The notes beneath the pieces were generated by a model that was given only the letters and a program-made list of their open reading frames with translations, searched no databases and was not told the DNA's origin. A DNA stretch of 60,059 nucleotides. It comes from JBOGEN01 sp050743265. GTDB lineage: Bacteria; Actinomycetota; Actinomycetes; JBOGEN01. Below, piece by piece: positions 19,356 to 27,392 of the stretch; position 1 is the first letter of the stretch, and each line of letters opens with the position of its first letter. The position numbers were made by a program, and so were the translations under genes. The stretch is taken from NCBI GenBank assembly GCA_050743265.1, contig JBOGEN010000166.1:1-60059 (forward strand), written 5' to 3'.

Positions 19356-21108
19356 TGGGGGCCGCCCGGTAGCTCGTCTTGGCGGCGGAGGACCCGAGGT
19401 CGTAGGTGACGATGAAGTGGCCGATCGTGCCCGCGCTCGTGGTCATCGTGTACGTCACCGTCGCGACGACCGACCCCGCTGTGGCGTTCACGCCGCAGGC
19501 ATCGGGCTGGCACGGGGAGACCCCGGTGGCGTCCTTCACGACAGGCGTGACTCTGACCGAACCGGAGAGATTGAGGGTCACGGCGCCGCCTGGTCCCGAG
19601 TACGCGACGGACACCTCCGCCGCGTCAAGCTGGCTGGAGGTTCCGGCGCCCAGGGACACGGACGTGTAGGCCGTCCCGTTCCAGTACTTCAGGGTGCCGC
19701 TTCGCTGCGCGCTCGAGGGCTGTGCGCCCACGCCGGACTCCGCGCCCGCGCCGTCGCTGTAGTTCTCCAGGGTGACCATCGAGGTGAACCCGGCAGGCGT
19801 TCCGGTCGCGGAGGCCGGGACGCCTCCGACCGCAGCCGCGCCGAGCGCGCGGCTCACGTTCGCCGAGATGCAGCCCGCCCCGCTGGCACCGCTGCAGTAC
19901 GGGGTACTGGAGGAGACATAGCGCGACGCGAAGGCCCGGCTGGGGGCTGGGGCAGCGGCCACCGATCCGAGGGGGATAGTGGCTGACCCGTGCTGCAGCG
20001 CGGCAGACAGAGTGCCGCCGGGAGTGAACTCGCTGGAGGAGCATGCCTGCCCGCTGGCAAGGGAGACGGCGGCGAGGTTCCGGCAGCTGCCCCCGCTGGT
20101 CGCACTGGTAGTGCTGGCGGACCTGGCCGAGTCGCCGGTCGCGGCCTGCAGTGTGAACGTGCTGGCGCTCCCGACGCTCGACAGCGTGCTCGCCGACTGC
20201 GTCACGGTGGCGCTCTGCGGGACCGACGCCTCGCCGGTCTCCGGGTCGGTGGAGGCCCCGGTCGTGGCGGCTACCGTCCCCGTACCGATCGGGCCGGCGG
20301 ACCCGTTCGTGTAGCTGGCTCCGGAGGTGGCGGCCTTGCCCTGGACCGAGACGGTCTGCTCCGACTGCACCCCGCTGGCCAGGGACGGCAGGTCGACGGA
20401 GCCGGTACGCAGCGCGTTGTCCGCGACGGGCAGGGATCCCTCCGGCCCTGCGCTCGCGATGCCCAGGGAAGCGGGCGACGTCCCCGCGGAGGCGTCGAAG
20501 AACGCCTGGCAGGGGCCCGAGAAGGGGTGGGTGGAGGTGGCCAGGCACCCGTTCGGCGAGAAAAGTCGTGAGCGGGTGCTGACGGTCTTCGTGGCTCCGC
20601 CCGTCTCCTCGCTCGCCCAGGTGACGAGCACCGTGAGCCAGTACCCGGCCGTGGTGTCACCGGCGGTCGCGGAGGCGAGCGTGACGTACGTGCCCACCGT
20701 GTACTGGACCTTGCCGACCTTGGTGGCCGACCCGGCCTGGCGGTGGGGGAACAGTGGGGAGACCGACGCGGTGGCGCCTGTGACGAGGGCCTCGTCGATC
20801 GAGTTGGGGTAGCCGTCAGGCTTGAGCCGCCCGCTGGCGATGTTCGGGTCGCCCGCGACGTCCGTGCTGCGCAGCCCACCTGTGACCGTGTCGTACGGCA
20901 GCGCGCGCAGCTGCTCCATCGTGCGGTTGGCCAGGGCGGTCGCCTGCTGGCGCTCCTTGGAGAGCGTGACCGTTTGCAGGGCTCCCACCTGGACGCTCAT
21001 GAGCCCGAGCAGGACCCCGGAGATGATGACCATCGCCACGACCAGCTCGACCAGGGTGAACCCACCGTCCTCGCGCAGACGTCGGCGCAGCACGAGCATG
21101 GCGCGCAT
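19348..21108 (-). CDS. PilV-like minor pilin with very large C-terminal region
   Basis: A 586-residue prepilin. The 16-residue leader ends ...REDGG, then FTLVELVVAMVIISGVLLG with Glu +5. A normal pilin body follows (LANRTMEQLRALPYDTVTGG), then more than 400 residues rich in Ser, Ala, Gly and Thr with several Cys pairs. That length is far beyond a usual PilV (about 150-200 residues), so the tail may be an exposed adhesive or surface domain at the pilus tip. The ATG at 21108 was chosen because GGAGG lies seven bases upstream; the frame is open to 21321 but crosses the promoter and a terminator. Confidence 0.78.
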   Translation of the reverse strand: MRAMLVLRRRLREDGGFTLVELVVAMVIISGVLLGLMSVQVGALQTVTLSKERQQATALANRTMEQLRALPYDTVTGGLRSTDVAGDPNIASGRLKPDGYPNSIDEALVTGATASVSPLFPHRQAGSATKVGKVQYTVGTYVTLASATAGDTTAGYWLTVLVTWASEETGGATKTVSTRSRLFSPNGCLATSTHPFSGPCQAFFDASAGTSPASLGIASAGPEGSLPVADNALRTGSVDLPSLASGVQSEQTVSVQGKAATSGASYTNGSAGPIGTGTVAATTGASTDPETGEASVPQSATVTQSASTLSSVGSASTFTLQAATGDSARSASTTSATSGGSCRNLAAVSLASGQACSSSEFTPGGTLSAALQHGSATIPLGSVAAAPAPSRAFASRYVSSSTPYCSGASGAGCISANVSRALGAAAVGGVPASATGTPAGFTSMVTLENYSDGAGAESGVGAQPSSAQRSGTLKYWNGTAYTSVSLGAGTSSQLDAAEVSVAYSGPGGAVTLNLSGSVRVTPVVKDATGVSPCQPDACGVNATAGSVVATVTYTMTTSAGTIGHFIVTYDLGSSAAKTSYRAAPSA

Positions 21109-21134
21109 GGCTTCACCTCCCGGTCTGTACTGAC

Positions 21135-21163
21135 CTGTCGGCGCCCACGGGTCAGTTCTTGAG
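21135..21163 (-). promoter_or_regulatory. Sigma-28 (FliA/WhiG-type) promoter of the minor pilin operon
   Basis: Minus strand: CTCAAG, 15-base spacer, GCCGACAG. Start of transcription expected near 21128, about 20 bases before the PilV-like start codon. The 118 bases upstream, up to the pilin terminator, show no other recognisable signal. Confidence 0.72.
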
Positions 21164-21281
21164 CGTTTCGCTGGACGTGGCTCCGCACGCGGCGGCTGTC
21201 GAGGGGCGGGCTGGCCTTCGACTGTCCACCCCGTGGCCGGGCTCGCCCGGCTGGGGCGCCTCGACCCCGCCGCGCCCGACC

Positions 21282-21321
21282 GTGAGTGTGGGGCCGGTCG
21301 GTCGACCGCCCCCACACTCAC
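21282..21321. terminator. Strong hairpin terminator after the major pilin
   Basis: A perfect 12-base stem GTGAGTGTGGGG/CCCCACACTCAC with a 16-base loop that can itself pair (GGTCG/CGACC). It begins 18 bases after the pilin stop on the minus strand and should make the pilin a monocistronic transcript. Confidence 0.8.
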
Positions 21322-21339
21322 CGCGTCGTGCCGTTGTGG

Positions 21340-21768
21340 TTACGGGCAGCCTGCAGCGGTGCCGGTAGTGAGACCGTCCGCAGCCGAGTACACGTAGTAC
21401 TTCTGCGAACCCTTGAGGTTCTCAACCGCGATGCACCAGTCCGTGTCGCCGGTGCCACTCTGGTCGATCTTGGCCACGTTGTCGCTTGCCTTGCCAATGT
21501 CGACCGTGCCCAGCACCCAGTGACCCCCAGCGTTCTTCGAGACGGTGGGCGGGGCCCCGGTGCCGTCGACGTAGAAGGTGGCGATCTCCTTGCCGATGGT
21601 GGACACGTCCGCCTTGGCGGCGCTGTCCTGGGCCTTGGCACGCTGGCTCAGGAAGACCGGGATGGCGATCGCGGCGAGGATGCCGATGATGATCATGACG
21701 ACGAGAAGTTCGATCAGGGTGAATCCCCTGTCCTTCTTCTCCATCGACTTGTAAATACGAGCGAGCAT
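21340..21768 (-). CDS. pilA: Major type IV pilin (type IVa-like)
   Basis: The main pilus subunit, 142 residues. The leader MLARIYKSMEKKDRG (15 residues) is followed by FTLIELLVVMIIIGILAAIAIPVFL with Glu at +5, the classic type IVa start. The C-terminal part has two cysteines at about 112 and 141, which would close the D-region disulfide loop. It lies alone between its own sigma-28-like promoter and a strong terminator, as expected for a subunit needed in excess over the assembly machinery. Confidence 0.93.
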   Translation of the reverse strand: MLARIYKSMEKKDRGFTLIELLVVMIIIGILAAIAIPVFLSQRAKAQDSAAKADVSTIGKEIATFYVDGTGAPPTVSKNAGGHWVLGTVDIGKASDNVAKIDQSGTGDTDWCIAVENLKGSQKYYVYSAADGLTTGTAAGCP

Positions 21769-21841
21769 GTGGTTCCTCCGAGTGAGGCTGACACCGTGAG
21801 CCGCGTCGCCTCAGTGGAGTAGCGGCTCTCTGACCCTCAAC

Positions 21842-21870
21842 TCATCGGCCCCTTCCCCCGAGGGCTTGAG
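21842..21870 (-). promoter_or_regulatory. Sigma-28 (FliA/WhiG-type) promoter of the major pilin
   Basis: Minus strand: CTCAAG, 15-base spacer, GCCGATGA, the best match of the set to the FliA/WhiG -10 GCCGATAA. Start of transcription expected near 21835, a leader of about 65 bases. Confidence 0.75.
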
Positions 21871-21928
21871 CACAGTAGCGCGGCTCTTTTCGTCTGAACG
21901 CGGCGACAAAGGACCGCCCAGACGGCAG

Positions 21929-21960
21929 AAGGCCCCCATCCGAGTGCAGATGGGGGCTTT
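21929..21960. terminator. Hairpin terminator after pilC
   Basis: A 12-pair stem with one G-U pair (AAGGCCCCCATC/GATGGGGGCTTT) around an eight-base loop, 34 bases after the pilC stop. It ends the pilT-pilC transcript before the pilin promoter. Confidence 0.75.
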
Positions 21961-21993
21961 CTGGCGAGATACCGTACGTCGAAGAAGCGAGCT

Positions 21994-23217
21994 CTACTTC
22001 ACCAGGTCCATGATTCCGAAAATCGGCATGTACAGCGAGATAATCATCGCGCCGATGATGGCGCCCAGGACGGCGATCATCAGCGGCTCGATGAGCGAGG
22101 TCAGGGCCTCCGTGGTGGCCTCGACCTCCTGGTCGTAGAAGTCGCTGATCTTGTGGAGCATGTCGTCCAACGCCCCGGTGTCCTCGCCGACGGCCATCAT
22201 CTGCACGACCATCGGTGGGAACACGTCGTGGCCGGCCAGCGGCCTCGAGAGCGACTCCCCGTGGCGCACGCTCTCCTGCACGTCACGAATGGCGCGCTCG
22301 AGCACGACGTTGCCTGAGGCGTCCGCGACGATGTCGAGCGACTGCAGGATCGGCACGCCGGAGCGCAGCATCGTGCCGAGGTTCCGGGAGAACCGGCTCA
22401 AGGCAACCTTCTGGAAGAGCTTGCCGAAGATGGGCATCTTGAACTTCAGGGGATCGACAACCCCGCGCACCCGGTCCTGGTTCTTGACCTTCTGCCACAC
22501 GAACAACCCGGCGATCAACCCAACGAGGCCGATGGGTGCGAGGACCTTCAACGCGCCCGACATGAACACGAGGATGCGCGTCGGCAACGGCAGCTGACCG
22601 CCGAAGTCCTCGAACATCTGGGCGAACACCGGGACGATGAACAGCAGCATTCCCGTGACGGCGAGAATCGCCATGGCGAACACCACGGCGGGGTAGGTCA
22701 TCGCAGACTTGATCTTGCCGCGAAGCTTGACCTCGGCCTCGTAGTTCTCCGCGATCTGCAACAGCACGGAGTCGAGGAAGCCCCCCACCTCGCCCGCCCG
22801 GCACATGTTCACCATGAGCGGCGGGAAGACCTTGGGATGCTTCGTCATGGCCGTGGACAGCGCCTGACCGGCCTCGACCTCGTTGCGCACCTCCCCCAGC
22901 ACGCGGGAGAGCTCCTTGTTCTCGGTCTGCTCCGAGAGGATCGTGAGCGCGCGGAGCAGCGACAGGCCCGAGTTGATCATCGTCGCGAACTGGCGGGACA
23001 TCACCGCGAGGTCCTTGAGCCCGACCCGGTTGCTCAGGCCCGGGATCGTGATCTCGCGCTTCATGCCGGCGTTCGCCTTGTTGATGCTGAGAGGCGCGTA
23101 GCCCATGCCGCTCAGCTTCTGCGCGACAGCCGCAGGAGAGCTCGCCTCGATCGTGCCGTTGACGATCTTGCCCGCGCGGTCGCGGACCGAGTACTCGTAC
23201 GTGCTCGTGGTCGCCAC
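21994..23217 (-). CDS. pilC: Type IV pilus inner-membrane platform protein PilC
   Basis: A polytopic protein on which PilB and PilT act to add or remove pilins. It has 407 residues: an N-terminal tail, then two GspF-type helical domains (MSRQFATMINSGLSLLRAL... and FSRNLGTMLRSGVPILQSL...) each followed by membrane segments, three in total. The GTG at 23217 with GAGGGG eight bases upstream was chosen over the open frame to 23673, which overlaps pilT. It follows pilT by 13 bases. Confidence 0.95.
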   Translation of the reverse strand: MATTSTYEYSVRDRAGKIVNGTIEASSPAAVAQKLSGMGYAPLSINKANAGMKREITIPGLSNRVGLKDLAVMSRQFATMINSGLSLLRALTILSEQTENKELSRVLGEVRNEVEAGQALSTAMTKHPKVFPPLMVNMCRAGEVGGFLDSVLLQIAENYEAEVKLRGKIKSAMTYPAVVFAMAILAVTGMLLFIVPVFAQMFEDFGGQLPLPTRILVFMSGALKVLAPIGLVGLIAGLFVWQKVKNQDRVRGVVDPLKFKMPIFGKLFQKVALSRFSRNLGTMLRSGVPILQSLDIVADASGNVVLERAIRDVQESVRHGESLSRPLAGHDVFPPMVVQMMAVGEDTGALDDMLHKISDFYDQEVEATTEALTSLIEPLMIAVLGAIIGAMIISLYMPIFGIMDLVK

Positions 23218-23230
23218 GGGATCCCCTCGC

Positions 23231-24571
23231 TCAGGCCCGGCCGGTGAGCCGGTTGAAGTCGTCGATGTGGTGGCACTTGTCCAGGCCCTGCTCGTGGGTG
23301 ATGCGGCCGGTGCGGACGAGATCAGCCAGGTGCTGGTCCATCGTGTGCATGCCGTGCTGGGCCCCGGCCTGCATGGCTGAGTAGATCTGGTGCGTCTTGC
23401 CCTCACGGATGAGGTTGCGCACCGCGGGAGTGGCCATGAGCACCTCGGTGGCCACCGCGCGTCCCGTGCCGTCCGCCGTCTTGGACAGCGTCTGGCAGAC
23501 CACGCCCTGCAGCGAGCCGGCGAGCTGGACGCGCACCTGCTCCTGCTGGTGGGACGGGAACACGTCGATGATGCGGTCGATCGTCTGCGCGGCGTCCTGC
23601 GTGTGCAGGGTGGCGAAGACGAGGTGGCCGGTCTCCGCGGCGGTGAGCGCCACCGAGATCGTCTCGAGGTCACGCATCTCGCCGACCAGGATGATGTCCG
23701 GGTCCTGGCGCAGCACGTGCTTGAGCGCGCTGCCGAAGGAGTGCGTGTCCTCGCCGACCTCGCGCTGGTTCACCAGGCACGACTTGTGGTGGTGGAGGAA
23801 CTCGATCGGGTCTTCCACCGTCATGATGTGGTCCTGCCGTGTCCGGTTCGCCAGGTCGACGAGCGCGGCCAGCGTGGTCGACTTGCCCGACCCGGTCGGC
23901 CCCGTCACCAGGACGAAGCCGCGGGGCATGGACGCGAAGTTCGCCACCGCCGGGGGGATGCCCAGGTCCTCGAGCGCCTTGATCTCGAACGGGATCATGC
24001 GGAACGCCGCCCCGAGCGAGTCCCGCTGCTTGTAGAGGTTCACCCGGAACCGGCCCCGGTCCACCAGCGTGTACGCGAAGTCGAGCTCGAGGTCCTCCTC
24101 GAACCGCTCCCGCTGGGCCTGGGTGACGATCGCGTACAGGGTCCGCTGCAGGACCTCGGGCGTGAGCTTGTCCACGTGGTCCATCGGCACCAGCCCGCCC
24201 TGCAGGCGGATCGTCGGGTACGCGCCGGCGGTGAGGTGCAGGTCGGATGCGCCGCGGTCGAGCATCTCCGTGAGCAGCGCGGGCAGGTCGATGTCGTCCC
24301 CCGCGGCCGACTCCTCGGTCGAGGCACGGCTGTACGAGGTCTCGTCCGCCTCGCCCTCAGACAGCACGAACCCCGCGGGTGCGACAGGGGCAAGAGCCTC
24401 GGGGACCCAGGTGTCCGGAGTGAACGCAGTCGAAAGGGAGCCGGGCGTGGTCCAGGTCGCGTCGGCCTCGTGGCCGGGGGCGACGTCAGGGACGAAGCCG
24501 GAGGAGTTCCCAGCGGTGTCCCGATCTGTGTCGAACCCGGCTGACTTGTCGGGGTACGTCGATCCATCCAC
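23231..24571 (-). CDS. pilT: Pilus retraction ATPase PilT with N-terminal extension
   Basis: A hexameric AAA-like ATPase that powers pilus retraction. It has 446 residues, about 85-95 longer than typical PilT. The extra N terminus (1-90) is acidic, Ser/Thr/Pro-rich and probably disordered. The conserved part begins DIDLPALLTEMLDRGASDLHL at about 93. The Walker A GPTGSGKST is at about 224-232. Asp box, Walker B LVGEMRD and His box TLHTQDA are present, and a C-terminal AMQAGAQ replaces the AIRAGG-type box. GTG start with GGGAGG seven bases upstream. Confidence 0.93.
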   Translation of the reverse strand: MDGSTYPDKSAGFDTDRDTAGNSSGFVPDVAPGHEADATWTTPGSLSTAFTPDTWVPEALAPVAPAGFVLSEGEADETSYSRASTEESAAGDDIDLPALLTEMLDRGASDLHLTAGAYPTIRLQGGLVPMDHVDKLTPEVLQRTLYAIVTQAQRERFEEDLELDFAYTLVDRGRFRVNLYKQRDSLGAAFRMIPFEIKALEDLGIPPAVANFASMPRGFVLVTGPTGSGKSTTLAALVDLANRTRQDHIMTVEDPIEFLHHHKSCLVNQREVGEDTHSFGSALKHVLRQDPDIILVGEMRDLETISVALTAAETGHLVFATLHTQDAAQTIDRIIDVFPSHQQEQVRVQLAGSLQGVVCQTLSKTADGTGRAVATEVLMATPAVRNLIREGKTHQIYSAMQAGAQHGMHTMDQHLADLVRTGRITHEQGLDKCHHIDDFNRLTGRA

Positions 24572-24626
24572 CGTGCTGCCTCCCTGGCTGGCCGCGACGA
24601 CCCCGGTCGGGTCCGCTTCCAGGGGA

Positions 24627-24655
24627 GGATCGGCGGGACCGCGCCGGCACTTGAG
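24627..24655 (-). promoter_or_regulatory. Sigma-28 (FliA/WhiG-type) promoter of pilT-pilC
   Basis: Minus strand: CTCAAG, 15-base spacer, GCCGATCC, just after the pilB stop. Start of transcription expected near 24620, about 50 bases before pilT. Confidence 0.72.
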
Positions 24656-24690
24656 GAAGGTGGCCTGACCGGTGCCCCCGACGCCCGAGG

Positions 24691-26358
24691 TCAGACGGCG
24701 ACGCGGAGGATCTCGTCGAGCGACGTGACCCCCTGGACGACCTTGGCCAGGCCGTCTGCGCGCAACCTGGTCATCCCGGCGGACTCGGCCAGCCTGCCGA
24801 TCGTGGCGGCGGAGGCCCGCTCGACGGCCAGACGCTCGACGCCCTCGTCGACCGTCATCACCTCGTGTAGGGCGACCCGGCCCGAGTACCCCGTCCGGGC
24901 GCAGGCATCGCAGCCGACCGGACGCTGCAGGGTCGGCAGGGGGTCACCGTGCTCCCAGGGGACCCCGGCGGCGAGCAGGGCCTCCACTGTGGGCTCGTAC
25001 GCCTCACGGCAGCGCACGCAGAGGCGGCGGGCCAGCCGCTGGGCCAGCACGCAGTCGACCGCGGAGCCCACGAGGAACGGCTCGATGCCCATCTCGGTGA
25101 GCCGCGTGATCGCGCTGGGGGCGTCGTTCGTGTGCAGCGTGGCCAGCACGAGGTGGCCGGTGAGCGCGGCCTCGACCGCGATCTGGGCGGTCTCGTGGTC
25201 CCGGATCTCCCCGATGAGCACGATGTCCGGGTCCGACCGGAGGATCGAGCGCAGCGCCGTGGCGAACGTGAGCCCCGCCTTCGGGTTGACCTGCACCTGG
25301 TTGACGCCCGGCAGGCGGTACTCGACAGGGTCCTCGACCGTGATGACGTTGACCTCGGGCTTGTTGATCAGGTTCAGGGTGGCGTACAGCGTGGTGGACT
25401 TGCCCGACCCGGTGGGCCCGGTGACGAGGATCATGCCGTGCGGCTTGGTGAAGCTCGTCGCGAACCGGTCGAAGTTGGCCTGCTGGAAGCCGAGGTCGGC
25501 GAGGTCGAGCCGGGCGGTGGAGTTGTCCAGGATGCGCATCACGACCTTCTCTCCCCACACCGTGGGCAGCGTGGCCACGCGCAGGTCGATCTTGCGCCCG
25601 TGGGTGGAGAGGGACATGCGCCCGTCCTGCGGGATGCGCCGCTCGGAGATGTCGATGTCCGACATGATCTTCAGCCGGCTGATCACCCCGGACTGGATGG
25701 CCTTCGGCGAGCGCATGACCTCGTGCAGCACGCCGTCGATGCGGAACCGGACCCGCAGGTCGGTCTCGGTCGGTTCGAGGTGGATGTCGGACGCACGGTC
25801 CTGGATCGCCTGCGTGATGAGCAGGTTCACGTACTTGACGATCGGGGCTTCCTCGACGACGTCCTGGACGTGCTCGAGCCGCTCGTCCTCCTCGGACTGG
25901 CTCTCCATTGCCGTGGTCAGGTCGTCGAGGTCCGAGTCGGCGCGGTGGTAGCGGTCGATCGCCCGCAGGACGTCCCCCCGGGTGGCGACGACCGGTTTGA
26001 CCTCCATGCCCGTCAAGGAACGCATGTCGTCGACGGCGAAGACGTTGGCCGGGTCGGCCATGGCCACGACCAGCTTGCCGGCCTCGACGGCCACCGGGAG
26101 GGCCGCATGACGGCGGCAGACGGGCCCGGGGACCTTGACGACCGCCGCGTGGTCCACGGGGAAGTCGCCCAGGTCGACGTACGGCAGGCCGATCTGGGTG
26201 GCCAGTGCCCTGACCAGCTGCGACTCGGTCAGCGCCTCGGAGTCCACGAGGACCCGGCCCAGGCTCCGCCCCAGCCGCTGCTGGTCGCGGACGGCGTCGG
26301 CGAGCTGCACGGCGGTCAGCAGGCCATCCTCGACGAGGATGTCCCCGAGCTGCTTCAC
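24691..26358 (-). CDS. pilB: Pilus extension ATPase PilB with MshEN-type domain
   Basis: Powers pilin polymerisation. It has about 555 residues. The N terminus has two 24-residue LG...GLL...L..AV..Q motifs separated by five residues (about 2-54), the spacing of the c-di-GMP-binding MshEN fold. The catalytic domain has Walker A GPTGSGKST at about 314-322, Asp box, Walker B VLIGEIRD and His box TLHTNDA, then a four-cysteine zinc site (CVRC...CDAC). The GTG at 26358 was preferred because GGGAGG lies five bases upstream; the GTG at 26364 overlaps that ribosome site. Confidence 0.94.
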   Translation of the reverse strand: MKQLGDILVEDGLLTAVQLADAVRDQQRLGRSLGRVLVDSEALTESQLVRALATQIGLPYVDLGDFPVDHAAVVKVPGPVCRRHAALPVAVEAGKLVVAMADPANVFAVDDMRSLTGMEVKPVVATRGDVLRAIDRYHRADSDLDDLTTAMESQSEEDERLEHVQDVVEEAPIVKYVNLLITQAIQDRASDIHLEPTETDLRVRFRIDGVLHEVMRSPKAIQSGVISRLKIMSDIDISERRIPQDGRMSLSTHGRKIDLRVATLPTVWGEKVVMRILDNSTARLDLADLGFQQANFDRFATSFTKPHGMILVTGPTGSGKSTTLYATLNLINKPEVNVITVEDPVEYRLPGVNQVQVNPKAGLTFATALRSILRSDPDIVLIGEIRDHETAQIAVEAALTGHLVLATLHTNDAPSAITRLTEMGIEPFLVGSAVDCVLAQRLARRLCVRCREAYEPTVEALLAAGVPWEHGDPLPTLQRPVGCDACARTGYSGRVALHEVMTVDEGVERLAVERASAATIGRLAESAGMTRLRADGLAKVVQGVTSLDEILRVAV

Positions 26359-26401
26359 GTGCACCTCCCAGCCGTCGCGCGGTCGTCACCCGTCCGTCAC
26401 C

Positions 26402-26430
26402 CCATCGGACGACACGGCGATGCCCTGAAG
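26402..26430 (-). promoter_or_regulatory. Degenerate sigma-28-type promoter of pilB
   Basis: Minus strand: CTTCAG, 15-base spacer, TCCGATGG. The -10 equals that of the pilM promoter in seven of eight bases and the spacing is identical, but the -35 differs from CTCAAG at two of six positions. Confidence 0.5.
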
Positions 26431-26501
26431 CCGCGGCGCGCCGAGGGAGTCGATCCGCCGGCTGGGTGGACCCGAGGTGCGGAGAGGGCGTGCTCGGGGC
26501 G

Positions 26502-27392
26502 TCAGCTGCGGGCGGCCAGGGCACGCTGTCCCGCGGTACGCATGGCCTCCAGGGGGGCCTGGCATCCCGTGAACACCTCGACCTGGAGAGCCGCCTGGCG
26601 CACGAGGAGCTCCAGCCCGCCGACCACCCGGCCTCCGGCGGCCGCCCAGGCTGCAGCCAGCGGGGTGGGCCAGCCCGCGTAGACCACGTCCACGAGGAGC
26701 CCGGGCGTACGGGCGGCCGTGGCCGAGGCCAGCACCTCGGCCAGGCGGTCCCCCGCCCCGGCCGGGACCGTGGAAACGACCAGCGTCGCGTCGGCCAGTT
26801 CCTCGCCAGACGGCAGCGACGCCACCTCCACGCGAACCCCGAGCGCGGTCCCCACCTCCACGGTCTCCTGCGCCCGGGACGCCTCCCGTACCCGCAGCTC
26901 CACCCCGGAGGCTCCCCGCTGTGCCAGCGCGGCCAGTGCCGCACAGGCCGTGGCGCCCCCGCCCAGCACCATGACGCCGTCCTCCCCGGCGTACGCCTGG
27001 TCGGCAAGCAGGCTGGCCATGCCGGGGACGTCCGTGTTGTCCCCCGTCAGCCGGCTGCGCCCTCCGACGGGCAGTCCGGCGGACGGAGCGTGCCGGAGGA
27101 CGGTGTTCACCGCGCGAACCGAGGCGGCCAGCGGGCTCACCTCGTCCAGCAGCGGAAGCACCGCCCGCTTGAGCGGCATCGTCAGGGACAGGCCCACCCA
27201 GGAGTCGTCCAGGCCCGCGAGCAGGCCGGGCAGCCTTGCCTCGTCGCACTCGACGCCGGTGTACTCCCAGCCGTCCAGCCCGAGCGCCTCGTACGCCGCC
27301 CGGTGCAGCACCGGGGACAGGGAGTGGGCGATCGGCGACCCCAGGACGGCGCACCGCCGTGGAGCCGCCGGGTGACCGCGGGCCTCAGCCAC
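26502..27392 (-). CDS. aroE: Shikimate dehydrogenase
   Basis: NADP-dependent reduction of 3-dehydroshikimate. It has 296 residues: an N-terminal substrate domain (GSPIAHSLSPVLHRAAY, the catalytic Lys in LTMPLKRAV, and NTDVPG) and a C-terminal Rossmann domain (VLGGGATACAALAAL). The GTG start overlaps the mltG stop by eight bases. In many actinobacteria aroE is close to aroC; here the pilus locus lies between them. Confidence 0.93.
   Translation of the reverse strand: MAEARGHPAAPRRCAVLGSPIAHSLSPVLHRAAYEALGLDGWEYTGVECDEARLPGLLAGLDDSWVGLSLTMPLKRAVLPLLDEVSPLAASVRAVNTVLRHAPSAGLPVGGRSRLTGDNTDVPGMASLLADQAYAGEDGVMVLGGGATACAALAALAQRGASGVELRVREASRAQETVEVGTALGVRVEVASLPSGEELADATLVVSTVPAGAGDRLAEVLASATAARTPGLLVDVVYAGWPTPLAAAWAAAGGRVVGGLELLVRQAALQVEVFTGCQAPLEAMRTAGQRALAARS

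Noticed and set aside
21109..21321. N-terminal extension of the PilV-like pilin
   Set aside because: It would cross a promoter and a perfect terminator and bury the pilin leader inside the protein.
23390..24544. Long open frame on the plus strand opposite pilT
   Set aside because: It is the antisense shadow of pilT; composition is Arg/Gly/Val-rich with no family similarity and no ribosome site.
21109..24690. c-di-GMP (GEMM) riboswitch upstream of pilus genes
   Set aside because: I looked in the pilus leaders for the conserved GGxCGCAAAGCC-type core and found none; leaders are short (20-65 bases).
12979..26430. Pilus locus as a recently acquired mobile island
   Set aside because: No integrase, transposase, tRNA, flanking repeat or composition shift was seen, and relatives keep a remnant at the same site.
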